Source: Mesorhizobium kowhaii (GTDB taxonomy: Bacteria > Pseudomonadota > Alphaproteobacteria > Rhizobiales > Rhizobiaceae). Taken from it: a DNA stretch of 64,000 nucleotides. Both the position numbers and the translations under genes were made by a program. Below the pieces are notes generated by a model, which was not told where the DNA came from, did not search any database, and saw only the letters and a list, made by a program, of their open reading frames with translations. Location: the NCBI RefSeq assembly GCF_003253745.1, contig NZ_MZXV01000032.1:186001-250000 (forward strand), in the 5' to 3' direction. Position 1 is the first letter of the stretch, and every line of letters begins with the position of its first letter. Shown in pieces: positions 28,854-37,401 of the stretch.

Positions 28854-29216
28854 TTAACCAGGCAGCGCCAATTTCTTCTTCTGCTCGTCTGGCTTGCCGC
28901 AGTCGCGGCGATCAATCGACCGGTTCATGGCATCCATCTCGCCGGTCGCCTTGTCGGTGTCTTGCTTGGACTTGGAGCGCATATCCGGCATGAACGGGCC
29001 AAAGCCCATCGCCGGATTGGAGAAGGCCGGCTTGGCCTTCGTCGACAAATTATATTGCTGTGCCAGCCGGTTGCGCTGCGCCAGCAGCTGGCCGCAGGGC
29101 ACGCTGTCATACTGCAGGGAGGACTGGATGTCGGCGTCCTGCCTCTCGGCCATCGAACTGCCCGCGCAGCCGGCGGTCACCAGGCAAGATGCCAAGACAA
29201 TCATGTTCCAGCGCAT
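28854..29216 (-). CDS. Small hypothetical lipoprotein
   Basis: 120 residues with a lipoprotein signal MRWNMIVLASCLVTAGC (Cys 17 at the lipobox). The mature part contains QYDSVPCGQLLAQRNRLAQQYN and a Lys/Asp-rich second half with another Cys. I do not recognise a named domain. It is likely attached to the inner leaflet of the outer membrane or the periplasmic side of the inner membrane. Confidence 0.75.
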   Translation of the reverse strand: MRWNMIVLASCLVTAGCAGSSMAERQDADIQSSLQYDSVPCGQLLAQRNRLAQQYNLSTKAKPAFSNPAMGFGPFMPDMRSKSKQDTDKATGEMDAMNRSIDRRDCGKPDEQKKKLALPG

Positions 29217-29339
29217 CGACTATGCTCCTCCTGATATCCCGCCTTGATGCGACCAGATCGCAAATATCAGTCGCGCATGCAAATCAGACTTTTTCGCAGC
29301 ACAGATTATCTGCAGGCGCGACCAGAGGAGATTGCAGCC

Positions 29340-30254
29340 TCACCCCGGTAGCTTGCCTGCCACAACGACCAACCCGTTGACGGGTTCCCGGCGATCCTGC
29401 CGGATCACGGTTGTTTCCAGCGACAGGATCGAAAACCCGTTGGCAGCCAGGATTTCACGCACATAATGTTCCGAATGCGCGTAACGGCGCGATGGCTGCA
29501 ACACAAAATCGCCATTGCCGGCCAGGCTCTCGACGGAAAAGGCGAACAGGCCATCCCCGGCAAGCAAGCCCGCAACCGTCTTCACCACGCCGTCGAGCGC
29601 GCCGACGTAGATGAAGACATCGGCGACAGTCACCAGATCGGCTTTCGGGCCGGCATAGGAAAAATCCCGCAGATCGGCCTTGCCGAGGAAATCGTAGGCG
29701 CCTTTGGCCCGCGCCTGCTTCAGCATCCTGGCCGAAATGTCATATCCCTCCAGCCGATCGGCAATCCGCCGCAGCCTCTGCCCCATCAGCCCGGTGCCGC
29801 AGCCGAGATCAAGCGCCAGCGGGAAGCGGCCCGGCCTTGCCGCCCGAATGGCCTGATCGAGCAACTCGGGCAGCCGGTACCCCAGCCTGTCGACCAGTGA
29901 TTCGTCGAAGCTGTCGGCATAGTGGTCGAACAGCGTCTCGACGAAGGCGCTGGGCAGCGCGTCGGGTTCTGGCGCCTTGCCGATCAATTGCAGGTTCAGT
30001 GCGGCACCTTGACGATCCGTCGGATCGAGTTGCAGCGACATCGTCCATGCCTGTGCGGCCAGGTCCGGCGCACCCGCCGCCTGCTGCATTTCGCCGAGGC
30101 GAAACCAGCCCATCGCCCAATGCGGCGTCAATTCCAGCGCACCGAGCAGCAATTCCGCCGCCGCCGCATGGTCGCCGTCCGCATGAAGCATCTCGGCATA
30201 GTCGGCACGGCGATCGGCGTTCAAGTCGCCGGACGAGGCCTGAAGCGGTTTCAT
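29340..30254 (-). CDS. TPR-containing class I SAM-dependent methyltransferase
   Basis: 304 residues from ATG 30254. The N-terminal ~90 residues are two helical TPR-like units (ADYAEMLHADGDHAAAAELL, WGMGWFRLGEMQQAAG-type pattern). They are followed by YADSFDESLVDRLGYRLPELL and a SAM-binding motif I (LALDLGCGTGLMGQRL), then GYDISARMLKQARAKG and a tyrosine-rich core. This TPR-methyltransferase architecture is widespread in alphaproteobacteria; the substrate is unknown. The gene is divergent from the DNA exonuclease. Confidence 0.86.
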   Translation of the reverse strand: MKPLQASSGDLNADRRADYAEMLHADGDHAAAAELLLGALELTPHWAMGWFRLGEMQQAAGAPDLAAQAWTMSLQLDPTDRQGAALNLQLIGKAPEPDALPSAFVETLFDHYADSFDESLVDRLGYRLPELLDQAIRAARPGRFPLALDLGCGTGLMGQRLRRIADRLEGYDISARMLKQARAKGAYDFLGKADLRDFSYAGPKADLVTVADVFIYVGALDGVVKTVAGLLAGDGLFAFSVESLAGNGDFVLQPSRRYAHSEHYVREILAANGFSILSLETTVIRQDRREPVNGLVVVAGKLPG

Positions 30255-30360
30255 GGCGATGGGTCCTGTCGGCGGATGGAGCCGGCGGTGCTGTATGCGG
30301 GAGTCAGCAGTCACTTACAACAGACTTCCCGCGCCGGAATTATATCCTATCTTGGGGATC

Positions 30361-31368
30361 ATGCGCGCCTCAGACCTGCTCCATCCCCGGCCCGAGGGCC
30401 TTTATTGCCCGCCAGGCGATTTCTTCATCGACCCGGTGCGGCCGGTGAACCGGGCGCTGATCACGCATGGCCATTCCGATCATGCGCGTTCCGGCCACCG
30501 CTCGGTGCTGGCGACACAGCAGACGCTCGACATCATGGGCTTGCGCTATGGCGAGAATTTTGCCGACACAACGCAAGCAGCACAGCTTGGCGAGACGATT
30601 GTCCTCGACGGCGTCAGCATCAGCTTCCATCCAGCCGGCCATGTGCTGGGCTCGGCGCAGATCGCCGTCGAGCACCAGGGCACGCGCATCGTCGCCTCCG
30701 GCGACTACAAGCGGCAGAAAGACGCGACCTGCGCGCCGTTCGAGCCTATCCAGTGCGATGTGTTCATCACCGAGGCGACTTTCGGCCTGCCGGTGTTTCG
30801 CCATCCACCCGACACGGAAGAGATCGCCCGCCTGCTGAAATCGGCGGCGCAGTTTCCCGAACGCTCGCATCTGGTCGGCGCTTATGCGCTCGGCAAGGCG
30901 CAGCGGGTGATGCGACTGTTGCGCGACGCCGGCTACGACAGGCCGATCTACATCCATGGCGCGCTGGAGAGGCTCAGCGAATATTATCAGACCCAGGGCA
31001 TCGACCTCGGGACGCTCGAACCGGCAACGGTGGAGGGCGGCAAGCAAGATTTCGCGGGCGCCGTCGTCGTCGGTCCGCCTTCGGCTTTCGCCGACCGCTG
31101 GGCGCGGCGCTTTCCCGATCCGATCTCGTGCTTTGCCTCCGGCTGGATGCGCATCCGCCAGCGTGCCAAGCAAGGCGGCGTCGAACTGCCGCTGATCATC
31201 TCGGACCACGCCGACTGGGACGAACTGACCGCCACCATCAAGGAGACCGGAGCCGAGGAAATCTGGGTGACGCATGGCCGCGAGGAAGCGCTGGTGCGCT
31301 GGTGCGAGCTCGAAGGCATCGCCGCGCGGCCGCTGCATCTGGTGGGGTATGAGGACGAGGGCGATTGA
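30361..31368 (+). CDS. Ligase-associated DNA exonuclease (metallo-beta-lactamase/beta-CASP fold)
   Basis: 335 residues from ATG 30361, the point where family similarity begins (MRASDLLHPRPEGLYCPPGDFFID). The metal-binding signature ALITHGHSDHARSG is present, followed by HPAGHVLGSAQI, SGDYKRQKDATC and EATFGLPVFRHP. The C-terminal beta-CASP half ends SDHADWDELTATI with a GREEALVRW tail. Members are encoded beside an ATP-dependent DNA ligase and act in DNA repair. The ligase gene begins 4 bp downstream, as the family rule predicts. Confidence 0.92.
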   Translation: MRASDLLHPRPEGLYCPPGDFFIDPVRPVNRALITHGHSDHARSGHRSVLATQQTLDIMGLRYGENFADTTQAAQLGETIVLDGVSISFHPAGHVLGSAQIAVEHQGTRIVASGDYKRQKDATCAPFEPIQCDVFITEATFGLPVFRHPPDTEEIARLLKSAAQFPERSHLVGAYALGKAQRVMRLLRDAGYDRPIYIHGALERLSEYYQTQGIDLGTLEPATVEGGKQDFAGAVVVGPPSAFADRWARRFPDPISCFASGWMRIRQRAKQGGVELPLIISDHADWDELTATIKETGAEEIWVTHGREEALVRWCELEGIAARPLHLVGYEDEGD

Positions 31369-31372
31369 TGGC

Positions 31373-32974
31373 ATGAACCGCTTCGCCGAACTTCTCGACC
31401 GCCTGGTGCTGACGCCGTCGCGCAACGGCAAGCTGACCTTGCTGACCGACTATTTCCGCAGCGTAGGGGATCCCGACCGTGGCCTGGCGCTGGCTGCCAT
31501 CACCGGCGATCTCAACATAGCCGCGGTCAAGCCGGCGATGCTGCGCACCCTGGTCACCGAGCGCATGGACCCGGTGCTGTTCGGCTATTCCTACGACTAT
31601 GTCGGCGATCTCGCCGAAACAGTGTCGCTGGTCTGGCCGCAAACGCCCGGAAACATCCCGAACCGTGAGCCGACGCTTGGCGAGGTCGTCGCCAAGCTGC
31701 AGGCGGCAAGCCGCTCCGACGGGCCGAAGGTGCTGGCGGGGCTGCTCGACAGCGCCGGCATCTCGGCGCGCTTTGCCATCATCAAGCTGGTCACCGGCGG
31801 CCTGCGCATCGGCGTGTCGGCGCGGCTGGCCAAACAGGCGCTGGCGGATTTCGGCAAGGTCGATGTCACCGAGATCGAGGAGCTTTGGCATGGGCTGTCG
31901 CCGCCTTACACGGCGCTGTTCGCCTGGCTGGAAGGCAAGGCCGAAAAGCCCAGGAATTCGGCGATGGCCTTGTTTCGCCCGGTCATGCTGTCGAACCCGG
32001 TCGGCGACGGCGATCTCGAAAAGCTCGACCCCGCGGACTATGCAGCCGAGTGGAAATGGGACGGCATCCGTGTCCAGGCGGTCGCCGAAGGCGGTATCCG
32101 CCGGCTCTATTCGCGCACCGGCGACGATGTCTCCGGCGCCTTTCCTGACCTCGCCGGTGCCATGGATTTTTCCGCAACGCTGGATGGCGAACTGCTGGTC
32201 GGTGATCCCCGGCAGGCGACGGGCACCTTCTCGGACCTGCAGCAAAGGCTGAACCGCAAGACGGTGACGCCGAAGCTGCAGCAGCAATACCCGGCCTTCA
32301 TGCGCTGCTACGACGTGCTGCAGATCGGCGACGAGGATTTGCGCGCGCTGCCGTTTCGCGAGCGGCGCGGCCGTCTCGAAACCTTTGTCGGAACGCTCGA
32401 CCCGAGCCGTTTCGATCTTTCGCCATTCGTCGACTTCGCCGACTGGCAGGCGCTGGAGGAACTGCGCCGGGCGCCGCCACATCCGATCATCGAGGGTGTC
32501 ATGCTGAAGCGCTGGGATTCACCCTATGTCGCCGGCCGGCCGAAAGGCCCTTGGTTCAAATGGAAGCGCGATCCGCACACGGTGGATGCCGTGCTGATGT
32601 ATGCCCAACGCGGCCATGGCAAGCGCTCGAGCTTCTACTCGGACTATACGTTCGGCGTCTGGTCCGGCGGGGAAGGCGAGGAGGAACTGGTGCCGGTCGG
32701 CAAGGCCTATTTCGGCTTCACCGACGAAGAGCTGAAGCAGATCGACAAATATGTCCGCGACAACACGGTCGAGCGTTTCGGACCGGTGCGCTCGGTGCGG
32801 GCCGATCGCGACAACGGCCTGGTGCTGGAAGTCGCCTTCGAAGGGCTCAACCGCTCGACCCGGCACAAATCCGGCGTCGCCATGCGCTTTCCCCGCATTT
32901 CACGGCTGCGCTGGGACAAGCCGGCCAACGAGGCCGACCGTATCGAGACGCTGCAGGCGCTGCTCGATCGCTAA
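31373..32974 (+). CDS. ATP-dependent DNA ligase (bacterial LigB/LigC-like, exonuclease-associated)
   Basis: 533 residues from ATG 31373. The N-terminal DNA-binding helical domain (MNRFAELLDRLVLTPSRNGK) precedes the adenylation domain with motif I AEWKWDGIRVQ (Lys is the AMP-accepting residue), motif III LDGELLV, motif IV EGVMLKRW and motif V WFKWKRD. The C-terminal OB domain holds VLEVAFEGLNRSTRHKSG. It seals nicks with ATP, unlike the NAD-dependent replicative ligase. It is paired with the upstream exonuclease. The helicase (Lhr-like) often found with this pair is not adjacent here. Confidence 0.94.
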   Translation: MNRFAELLDRLVLTPSRNGKLTLLTDYFRSVGDPDRGLALAAITGDLNIAAVKPAMLRTLVTERMDPVLFGYSYDYVGDLAETVSLVWPQTPGNIPNREPTLGEVVAKLQAASRSDGPKVLAGLLDSAGISARFAIIKLVTGGLRIGVSARLAKQALADFGKVDVTEIEELWHGLSPPYTALFAWLEGKAEKPRNSAMALFRPVMLSNPVGDGDLEKLDPADYAAEWKWDGIRVQAVAEGGIRRLYSRTGDDVSGAFPDLAGAMDFSATLDGELLVGDPRQATGTFSDLQQRLNRKTVTPKLQQQYPAFMRCYDVLQIGDEDLRALPFRERRGRLETFVGTLDPSRFDLSPFVDFADWQALEELRRAPPHPIIEGVMLKRWDSPYVAGRPKGPWFKWKRDPHTVDAVLMYAQRGHGKRSSFYSDYTFGVWSGGEGEEELVPVGKAYFGFTDEELKQIDKYVRDNTVERFGPVRSVRADRDNGLVLEVAFEGLNRSTRHKSGVAMRFPRISRLRWDKPANEADRIETLQALLDR

Positions 32975-33000
32975 TTCACTCTTTTCGATGCCAGATGCGC

Positions 33001-34146
33001 TTACGGCTCGACCGAGACACGTATCTCGTAGATGTCCGCAGCCTTGCCTTGCTTGTCGAAGTCGGAGTTGATGGCGATCGTGCCGGCCGAGCCCGGGTGC
33101 TTGTTGGGAAACGGCACGTCGAACAGATATTCGTTCTGCTGCTGGCCGACCGCGTAGCGCTTGCGGCCGCAGTCGCCCAGTTCGCCGAAATTGCAGTCGA
33201 CGGAAATCTGTGTCTCCTTGCCTTCCTCGGAGCGGGCAATGATATCGAACACCGCATGTTTGCCGGCGAGCTTCTCCAGCACGCCTTGCCCGACATCGAA
33301 GCTGATCGCCGAACCGGAGGCGCCGGAACGGATGCGCAGGAACGAACCGGTGTCGTCCTTCATCACCTCGGCCTTGGCATCCGACGGGGCGCTGACATGC
33401 GACGCGTCGGTCGGCGAAAACACGTTGATCCAGTCGCGCGACTGGTCCGCGGCACCGGGCTTTGCCGGGCCGGTGTCGCCTTCGGCCGGTGTGAAATCGT
33501 CGCCTTCGACGGTCGGAGGCGCTTCGGGCGGAGCGGTATCGAGCTGTGCCTGTGTCTTGAACACGCCGGTCTGCACGGCGAAGAACAGGCCGATGCCGAC
33601 AGCGGCAAGCAGTGTCACGGTCAGGAAGATGGCGGTCAGCGGCAGGCGACGCCCCCTTATGCGCCGTTCATCGCGATCGGGCGCCACTTCCGTCGCCGCG
33701 CCGGCCGAGGCGGGAGCCGACATGTCGATGGCCGGCGCGCCGGGAAGGCCGGCGTCCGGCATGATGTCGGGAACGATCGGCAGCACACGCGAGCGCGGCG
33801 CATCGGAGGCGGATTGCACGGGCGCGTCGACGACGACGGCAGGTGATGACACCGGTTGGCCGGTCTCAACCGGCGGAGCAGTGTCGGCCCCAAGCTCGAC
33901 CGCCGGTGCATCGCCCTGCGAGCCGACATCCGGCACCGCCGGCAGGTACTCGGATTCGATTTCGGTGATTTTCGCCTGTATCGCCTTGCGGCGCTTGATG
34001 GCGACTTCCACGGTCACGTCGGGATTGGCCTGGAGCGCGCGGTCGAGCGCGGCAAAAGCCGATCGATAGACCCTCTCGCGGAACGCACGGTCCTCGGCAT
34101 TGCCTTTCTCGAAGGCGTTCCGGATCGCTTTTTCGATCGCGTCCAA
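33001..34146 (-). CDS. Hypothetical single-pass membrane protein
   Basis: About 381 residues if the TTG at 34146 is the start (AGGGA lies five bases upstream); a longer frame to 34257 has no good site. Residues ~1-55 are helical and charged (DAIEKAIRNAFEKGNAEDRAF...). A Pro/Val/Ala/Asp-rich linker and a membrane helix (AIFLTVTLLAAVGIGLFFAV) follow. The C-terminal ~170 residues form a predicted beta-rich periplasmic domain with two Cys (VDCNFGELGDCGRKRY). I do not recognise a named family. It may be a periplasmic sensor or envelope-anchoring protein. Confidence 0.8.
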   Translation of the reverse strand: MDAIEKAIRNAFEKGNAEDRAFRERVYRSAFAALDRALQANPDVTVEVAIKRRKAIQAKITEIESEYLPAVPDVGSQGDAPAVELGADTAPPVETGQPVSSPAVVVDAPVQSASDAPRSRVLPIVPDIMPDAGLPGAPAIDMSAPASAGAATEVAPDRDERRIRGRRLPLTAIFLTVTLLAAVGIGLFFAVQTGVFKTQAQLDTAPPEAPPTVEGDDFTPAEGDTGPAKPGAADQSRDWINVFSPTDASHVSAPSDAKAEVMKDDTGSFLRIRSGASGSAISFDVGQGVLEKLAGKHAVFDIIARSEEGKETQISVDCNFGELGDCGRKRYAVGQQQNEYLFDVPFPNKHPGSAGTIAINSDFDKQGKAADIYEIRVSVEP

Positions 34147-34478
34147 GCGGGTCCCTCTGCACGTTTGCCCAACCTTGCCATGATCGTTAGCCGCAGGCGA
34201 CCAATCAATCAACGGGCGAGCGGCGCATTCTGCCTCGTCAGGGTGTGCAAAGTCCATTCCGGCGCTGTTCCGGCAACGAAATCAGCATGTTTCGTCGATT
34301 TTCATGCGCAGGGAGGATGCGAGCCGTGCGAGCGTGACTTCGCAACCGATTGGCGAGCAACGCGGCGGACGGCTTTCGACGGCCGCATAGCACCCTCGCA
34401 TGAATTGCCAAGTCGCATCTTGAATTCGCCGCCGGTTGAGTCTATCACCCCCGCATCTTGGAGGCCCTGGCCTCCTGG

Positions 34479-34554
34479 GCCGCTTTAGCTCAGTTGGTAG
34501 AGCACCGCATTCGTAATGCGGGGGTCGCGTGTTCGAGTCACGCAAGCGGCACCA
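34479..34554 (+). tRNA. tRNA-Thr (anticodon CGT)
   Basis: A complete cloverleaf: acceptor GCCGCTT pairs with AAGCGGC, the D-loop holds AGTTGGTAGA, the anticodon stem CGCAT/ATGCG surrounds TCGTA, and the T arm has GTTCGAGTC. The CCA end is encoded. Anticodon CGT reads ACG (Thr). Confidence 0.95.
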
Positions 34555-34654
34555 TTTCCCCCAAGGAACAATCAATGGCGCCGTCAATGGACGGCCTCTC
34601 CGCTTCCTTGTCGACGATCTCCGCTGAGTGCCTTGTCGGACAGGTAGCTGAGGA

Positions 34655-34730
34655 TGGAGGCCTCGCCTCGAGATCGAACCGAGGCTTCAGAGATTTGCAG
34701 TCTCCAGCGTAGCCGCTCCGCCACGAGGCC
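34655..34730 (-). tRNA. tRNA-Cys (anticodon GCA), unusual T arm
   Basis: On the minus strand the acceptor GGCCTCG pairs with CGAGGCC, the D arm is GCGGAGCGGCTACGC, and the anticodon arm GGAGA-CTGCAAA-TCTCT gives GCA. CCA is encoded. The T arm reads CCTCGG-TTCGATC-TCGAGG, a six-pair stem with a four-base variable loop. The segment is thus one base longer than the canonical five-plus-seventeen layout. Confidence 0.88.
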
Positions 34731-34904
34731 ATCGCTGTCCAAGTAGCGGCCAAATATTTACGGAAAGGTTTAGGGCTGAGGCGATTGATCGGACCGCCGC
34801 GAACCATGCCAATCAAAGGATTGCGATGCCGGCCGAAGCATATCTGCCATTGTCGAGACCCTGGTTTGGTGTGAAACTCGGAGCCTCAGAATGGGAGGTC
34901 GAAA

Positions 34905-35093
34905 ATGCCCAACAATTTCAAGACCGGAGACGTCGTCATGCTGAAGTCCGGAGGCCCGAAGATGACAATAAGCGACGGCGCGGCGTCAGGCATATTTATG
35001 TGCCATTGGTTCAACCGTGAGGGTGACATCTGGACCCCGCAACATGCCGGCTTCAAGCCGGACCAGTTGGTCGCGGCTGACCAATCAGCCTAG
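34905..35093 (+). CDS. YodC-like small protein (DUF2158)
   Basis: 62 residues. The sequence FKTGDVVMLKSGGPKMTISD followed by IFMCHWFNREG matches the short DUF2158/YodC family, whose function is unknown. It has an AUG start after a weak GGAGGTCG-like site. The flanking intergenic stretches (34731-34904 and 35094-35245) hold nothing I can identify. Confidence 0.8.
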   Translation: MPNNFKTGDVVMLKSGGPKMTISDGAASGIFMCHWFNREGDIWTPQHAGFKPDQLVAADQSA

Positions 35094-35245
35094 GTCCCTG
35101 CCGATGCGGTTTCGCTTCAGCCGGCGACAAATTTGCGCGGTTCACGTCCAGCGGTGAGGCGCCGGGTTTGGCACGTCATTGCTGCCGCTGACGGAACCCT
35201 TGCGCCCAAGAAATACGTCCAGCCACACGCGAAACGGATTCGCGT

Positions 35246-35278
35246 GACCGACGGATTTCTGTCGTCGCGGCGTTTAAC
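35246..35278 (+). promoter_or_regulatory. Repeated promoter-like motif, copy 1
   Basis: GACCGACGGA, 15 bases, then CGTTTAAC. The same two blocks at the same 25-bp offset recur at 37296-37328. It lies about 60 bp upstream of the EF-hand gene. Its layout resembles a -35/-10 pair for an ECF sigma factor; the CGTT core is typical of many ECF -10 elements. Confidence 0.55.
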
Positions 35279-35337
35279 GGTCGAAGCGTAACCTCGGCAC
35301 AAGCCGTGGCCCACGCGCCAACCGGAGACGCCATAGC

Positions 35338-35766
35338 ATGATACGCCGTTCGATACTTGCCGCTGCCTTGAGCCTGCTGGCCGTTGCGGCTCTCGCCCAG
35401 ACAGCGACGCAGCCCCCTTCCGCGACGCCGCCGATTGCCGCGCCAGCCACACCAAAGGCCAGGTCCGACATCACGCTGGCCAAATTCCAGAAGCGGCGCG
35501 AGAAGGCGATCATGGCTGCCGACACGGACGGCGACGGCAAGATAAGCCTGCTGGAATGGGAAGCCTTTCAGGCCAAGCGCAACGTCAAGGGCGACCCCGC
35601 CAAATCCTTCGCGCGTATCGATTCCAACCATGACGGGTTCATCGACCGCGCCGAACTCGATGCCTTCTTTGCCAAGCGCTTCGCCAGGCTGGACAAGAAT
35701 GCCGACGGCGTCCTGACGGCCGACGAACTGCCGAGCCACAAAACCGCTCCCAAGCAGGAGCAATGA
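35338..35766 (+). CDS. Secreted EF-hand calcium-binding protein
   Basis: 142 residues with an N-terminal signal peptide (IRRSILAAALSLLAVAALAQ). Three EF-hand loops are visible: DTDGDGKISLLEWE, DSNHDGFIDRAELD and DKNADGVLTADEL, each with Asp/Asn at the coordinating positions. It probably binds calcium in the periplasm. It is the first gene of the ECF-sigma locus and lies downstream of the promoter-like motif at 35246. Confidence 0.85.
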   Translation: MIRRSILAAALSLLAVAALAQTATQPPSATPPIAAPATPKARSDITLAKFQKRREKAIMAADTDGDGKISLLEWEAFQAKRNVKGDPAKSFARIDSNHDGFIDRAELDAFFAKRFARLDKNADGVLTADELPSHKTAPKQEQ

Positions 35767-35811
35767 CCAAGAGGCAATGACGCGCGATGAACATCGGGAG
35801 TGCGCCGGCTG

Positions 35812-36354
35812 ATGAGCGCCGATCCGGACGAGGAGCTGGTTCGCCGCGTCGGCGCCGGCGATCCGGCAGCCGTGCAGACGCTCGTCGCGCGCAAACTGCC
35901 GCGCATCCTGGCGCTTGCCGTGCGCATGCTCGGCGATGCGGCGGAGGCCGAGGATGTCGCGCAGGAGGCCTTCTTGCGGATCTGGCGCCATGCCTCGCGC
36001 TGGCGGCGCGGCAATGCGCGCTTCGACAGCTGGATCCACCGGGTGACGCTGAACCTCTGCTACGACCGGCTGCGCCGCAAGCGCGAATGGGTGACCGACG
36101 ACCTGCCGGAAATGGTCGACCCTGCGGCACTTCCCGATGCCCACCCGCAAGAGGACGCGGTTCGGGTCGAACGGGCGCTGCAAGGCATAGCGCCGCGCCA
36201 GCGCGAAGCGATCATTTTGGTCTACTACCAGGAGATGTCCAACATCGATGCGGCAGCGACTCTGGAGATCAGCATCGACGCCCTGGAGAGCCTGCTTTCG
36301 CGCGGCCGGCGATCGCTGCAGGCGATCCTGGCCAGGGATGGCGCCGATGAGTGA
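35812..36354 (+). CDS. RNA polymerase sigma factor, ECF (sigma-70 family)
   Basis: 180 residues from ATG 35812 (GTG at 35800 is an alternative). Region 2 is clear: DVAQEAFLRIWRHASRW with NARFDSWIHRVTLNLCYD. Region 4 has ALQGIAPRQREAIILVYYQEMSNIDAAATLEISIDALESLLSRGRRSLQ. The absence of region 3 gives the ECF group. It probably transcribes its own locus, because a promoter-like motif is repeated before the EF-hand gene and again before a downstream gene. Two small membrane-anchored proteins follow and one may act as its anti-sigma factor. Confidence 0.92.
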   Translation: MSADPDEELVRRVGAGDPAAVQTLVARKLPRILALAVRMLGDAAEAEDVAQEAFLRIWRHASRWRRGNARFDSWIHRVTLNLCYDRLRRKREWVTDDLPEMVDPAALPDAHPQEDAVRVERALQGIAPRQREAIILVYYQEMSNIDAAATLEISIDALESLLSRGRRSLQAILARDGADE

Positions 36355-36392
36355 GAACCGGGCAAGCAGCACCGATGGGCAAGGGGAAGACC

Positions 36393-36845
36393 ATGGCTGA
36401 AGGGTCCAGGAACGAACCGGCAATGGATGCCAAGCGCTTTGCGGCGCTGGCAGCGGCCTATGGCGGTGACTTGCGGCGATGGCCGGAGGCCGAACGGATG
36501 GCCGGCGCGATCTTTGCGCCGAGCGAGACTGGCCAGGCCATTTTGCGGCATGCCGGCACACTTGACGCCCGGCTGGACAGCTATCGCGTCGACGCCCCTG
36601 ACAAGGCCCTGCATGGAAGTATCCTGCAGGCCGCCGGCCGGCACTTCGTCCAACGCCGGCGTCAACGGTTCTGGTGGCTGGGACTGGGGCTTGCCGGCAT
36701 TGGTCTGGCCGGCGCTGTCGCCGGATTGGCCCTGGTGAGCATCGTCACGCCCGAGGTCCAGCCGGACCACTATGTGCTGGATGCCAATGCGACGGCGTTC
36801 GGCGACGCCAGCCCGGACCGCGACGCGATCGGGGAAGACCTATGA
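36393..36845 (+). CDS. Putative anti-sigma-like single-pass membrane protein
   Basis: About 150 residues from ATG 36393 (AGGGGAAG just upstream); a GTG at 36351 overlapping the sigma stop is another option. The N-terminal ~90 residues are cytoplasmic and helical (AKRFAALAAAYGGDLRRWP). One membrane helix follows (FWWLGLGLAGIGLAGAVAGLAL), then a short periplasmic tail. Position directly after an ECF sigma gene and topology suggest an anti-sigma factor; no named domain is recognised, so this is inference. It overlaps the next gene (ATGA). Confidence 0.7.
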   Translation: MAEGSRNEPAMDAKRFAALAAAYGGDLRRWPEAERMAGAIFAPSETGQAILRHAGTLDARLDSYRVDAPDKALHGSILQAAGRHFVQRRRQRFWWLGLGLAGIGLAGAVAGLALVSIVTPEVQPDHYVLDANATAFGDASPDRDAIGEDL

Positions 36846-37294
36846 ACATGAGCCGAAACCTTGTCATCGCGTCGGTGGTGCTCAACGTCTTCCTGGCCGG
36901 AGCGCTTGCCGGCGGGGCCGTCTGGATAAGAAGCGGAAAAAGCCAAGGCTACTCGCTGGAGGCGGCCGGTGGCCGGCTTCCCGAGCAGGACCGCACGGTG
37001 TTCCGCAAGGCGTTGCACGACGTTCGCCGTGAATCCCGTCAGGTCATTCTCGACGGCCAGCAAGCCAGGCGTGAGGCAGCAGATTTGCTACAACAGCCGG
37101 TTCTGGACACGACGGCCCTGTCGGCGGCGCTGGAGCGGGCTCGCAATGCCGACGTCACCGTGCGCATGCGGCTGGAGCAGCGCATCGTCGAGTTCGCGGC
37201 GGCAAGCTCCGCCGAGGGTCGCAGCGTGCTGGCGGAAGGACTCACAAGACGCGCCGGGCAGCAACCGTCGGTGGTGCCAAAAAAATCGCCGTGA
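36842..37294 (+). CDS. Periplasmic heavy-metal-sensor-like protein (CnrX/CpxP-type helical)
   Basis: 150 residues from ATG 36842, overlapping the preceding stop. An uncleaved N-terminal helix (LVIASVVLNVFLAGALAGGAV) anchors a helical periplasmic domain: QDRTVFRKALHDVRRESRQVI, ARREAADLLQQPVLDTTALS and RMRLEQRIVEFAAA. This matches the Spy/CpxP/CnrX-like helical hairpin architecture used to sense metals or misfolding. It has no Met/His metal cluster, so a metal role is uncertain. It may regulate the sigma factor with its neighbour. Confidence 0.72.
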   Translation: MNMSRNLVIASVVLNVFLAGALAGGAVWIRSGKSQGYSLEAAGGRLPEQDRTVFRKALHDVRRESRQVILDGQQARREAADLLQQPVLDTTALSAALERARNADVTVRMRLEQRIVEFAAASSAEGRSVLAEGLTRRAGQQPSVVPKKSP

Positions 37295-37295
37295 C

Positions 37296-37328
37296 GACCG
37301 ACGGAAACCGCCGACGACGCCGTTTAAC
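37296..37328 (+). promoter_or_regulatory. Repeated promoter-like motif, copy 2
   Basis: GACCGACGGA followed, at the same spacing as copy 1, by CGTTTAAC. It lies just after the preceding stop codon and about 75 bp before the small His-rich gene. This suggests that gene has its own promoter under the same sigma factor. Confidence 0.55.
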
Positions 37329-37401
37329 AGGAGAAGGGCAGGACCTGCCGGACCATGTAGTGCGAACAGGTTTTCAACATCGGAAACTTCGGAGTATGGC
37401 C

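Noticed and set aside
34458..34712. 84-codon forward open frame across the tRNA genes
   Set aside because: It overlaps both tRNA genes and has no similarity to known proteins.
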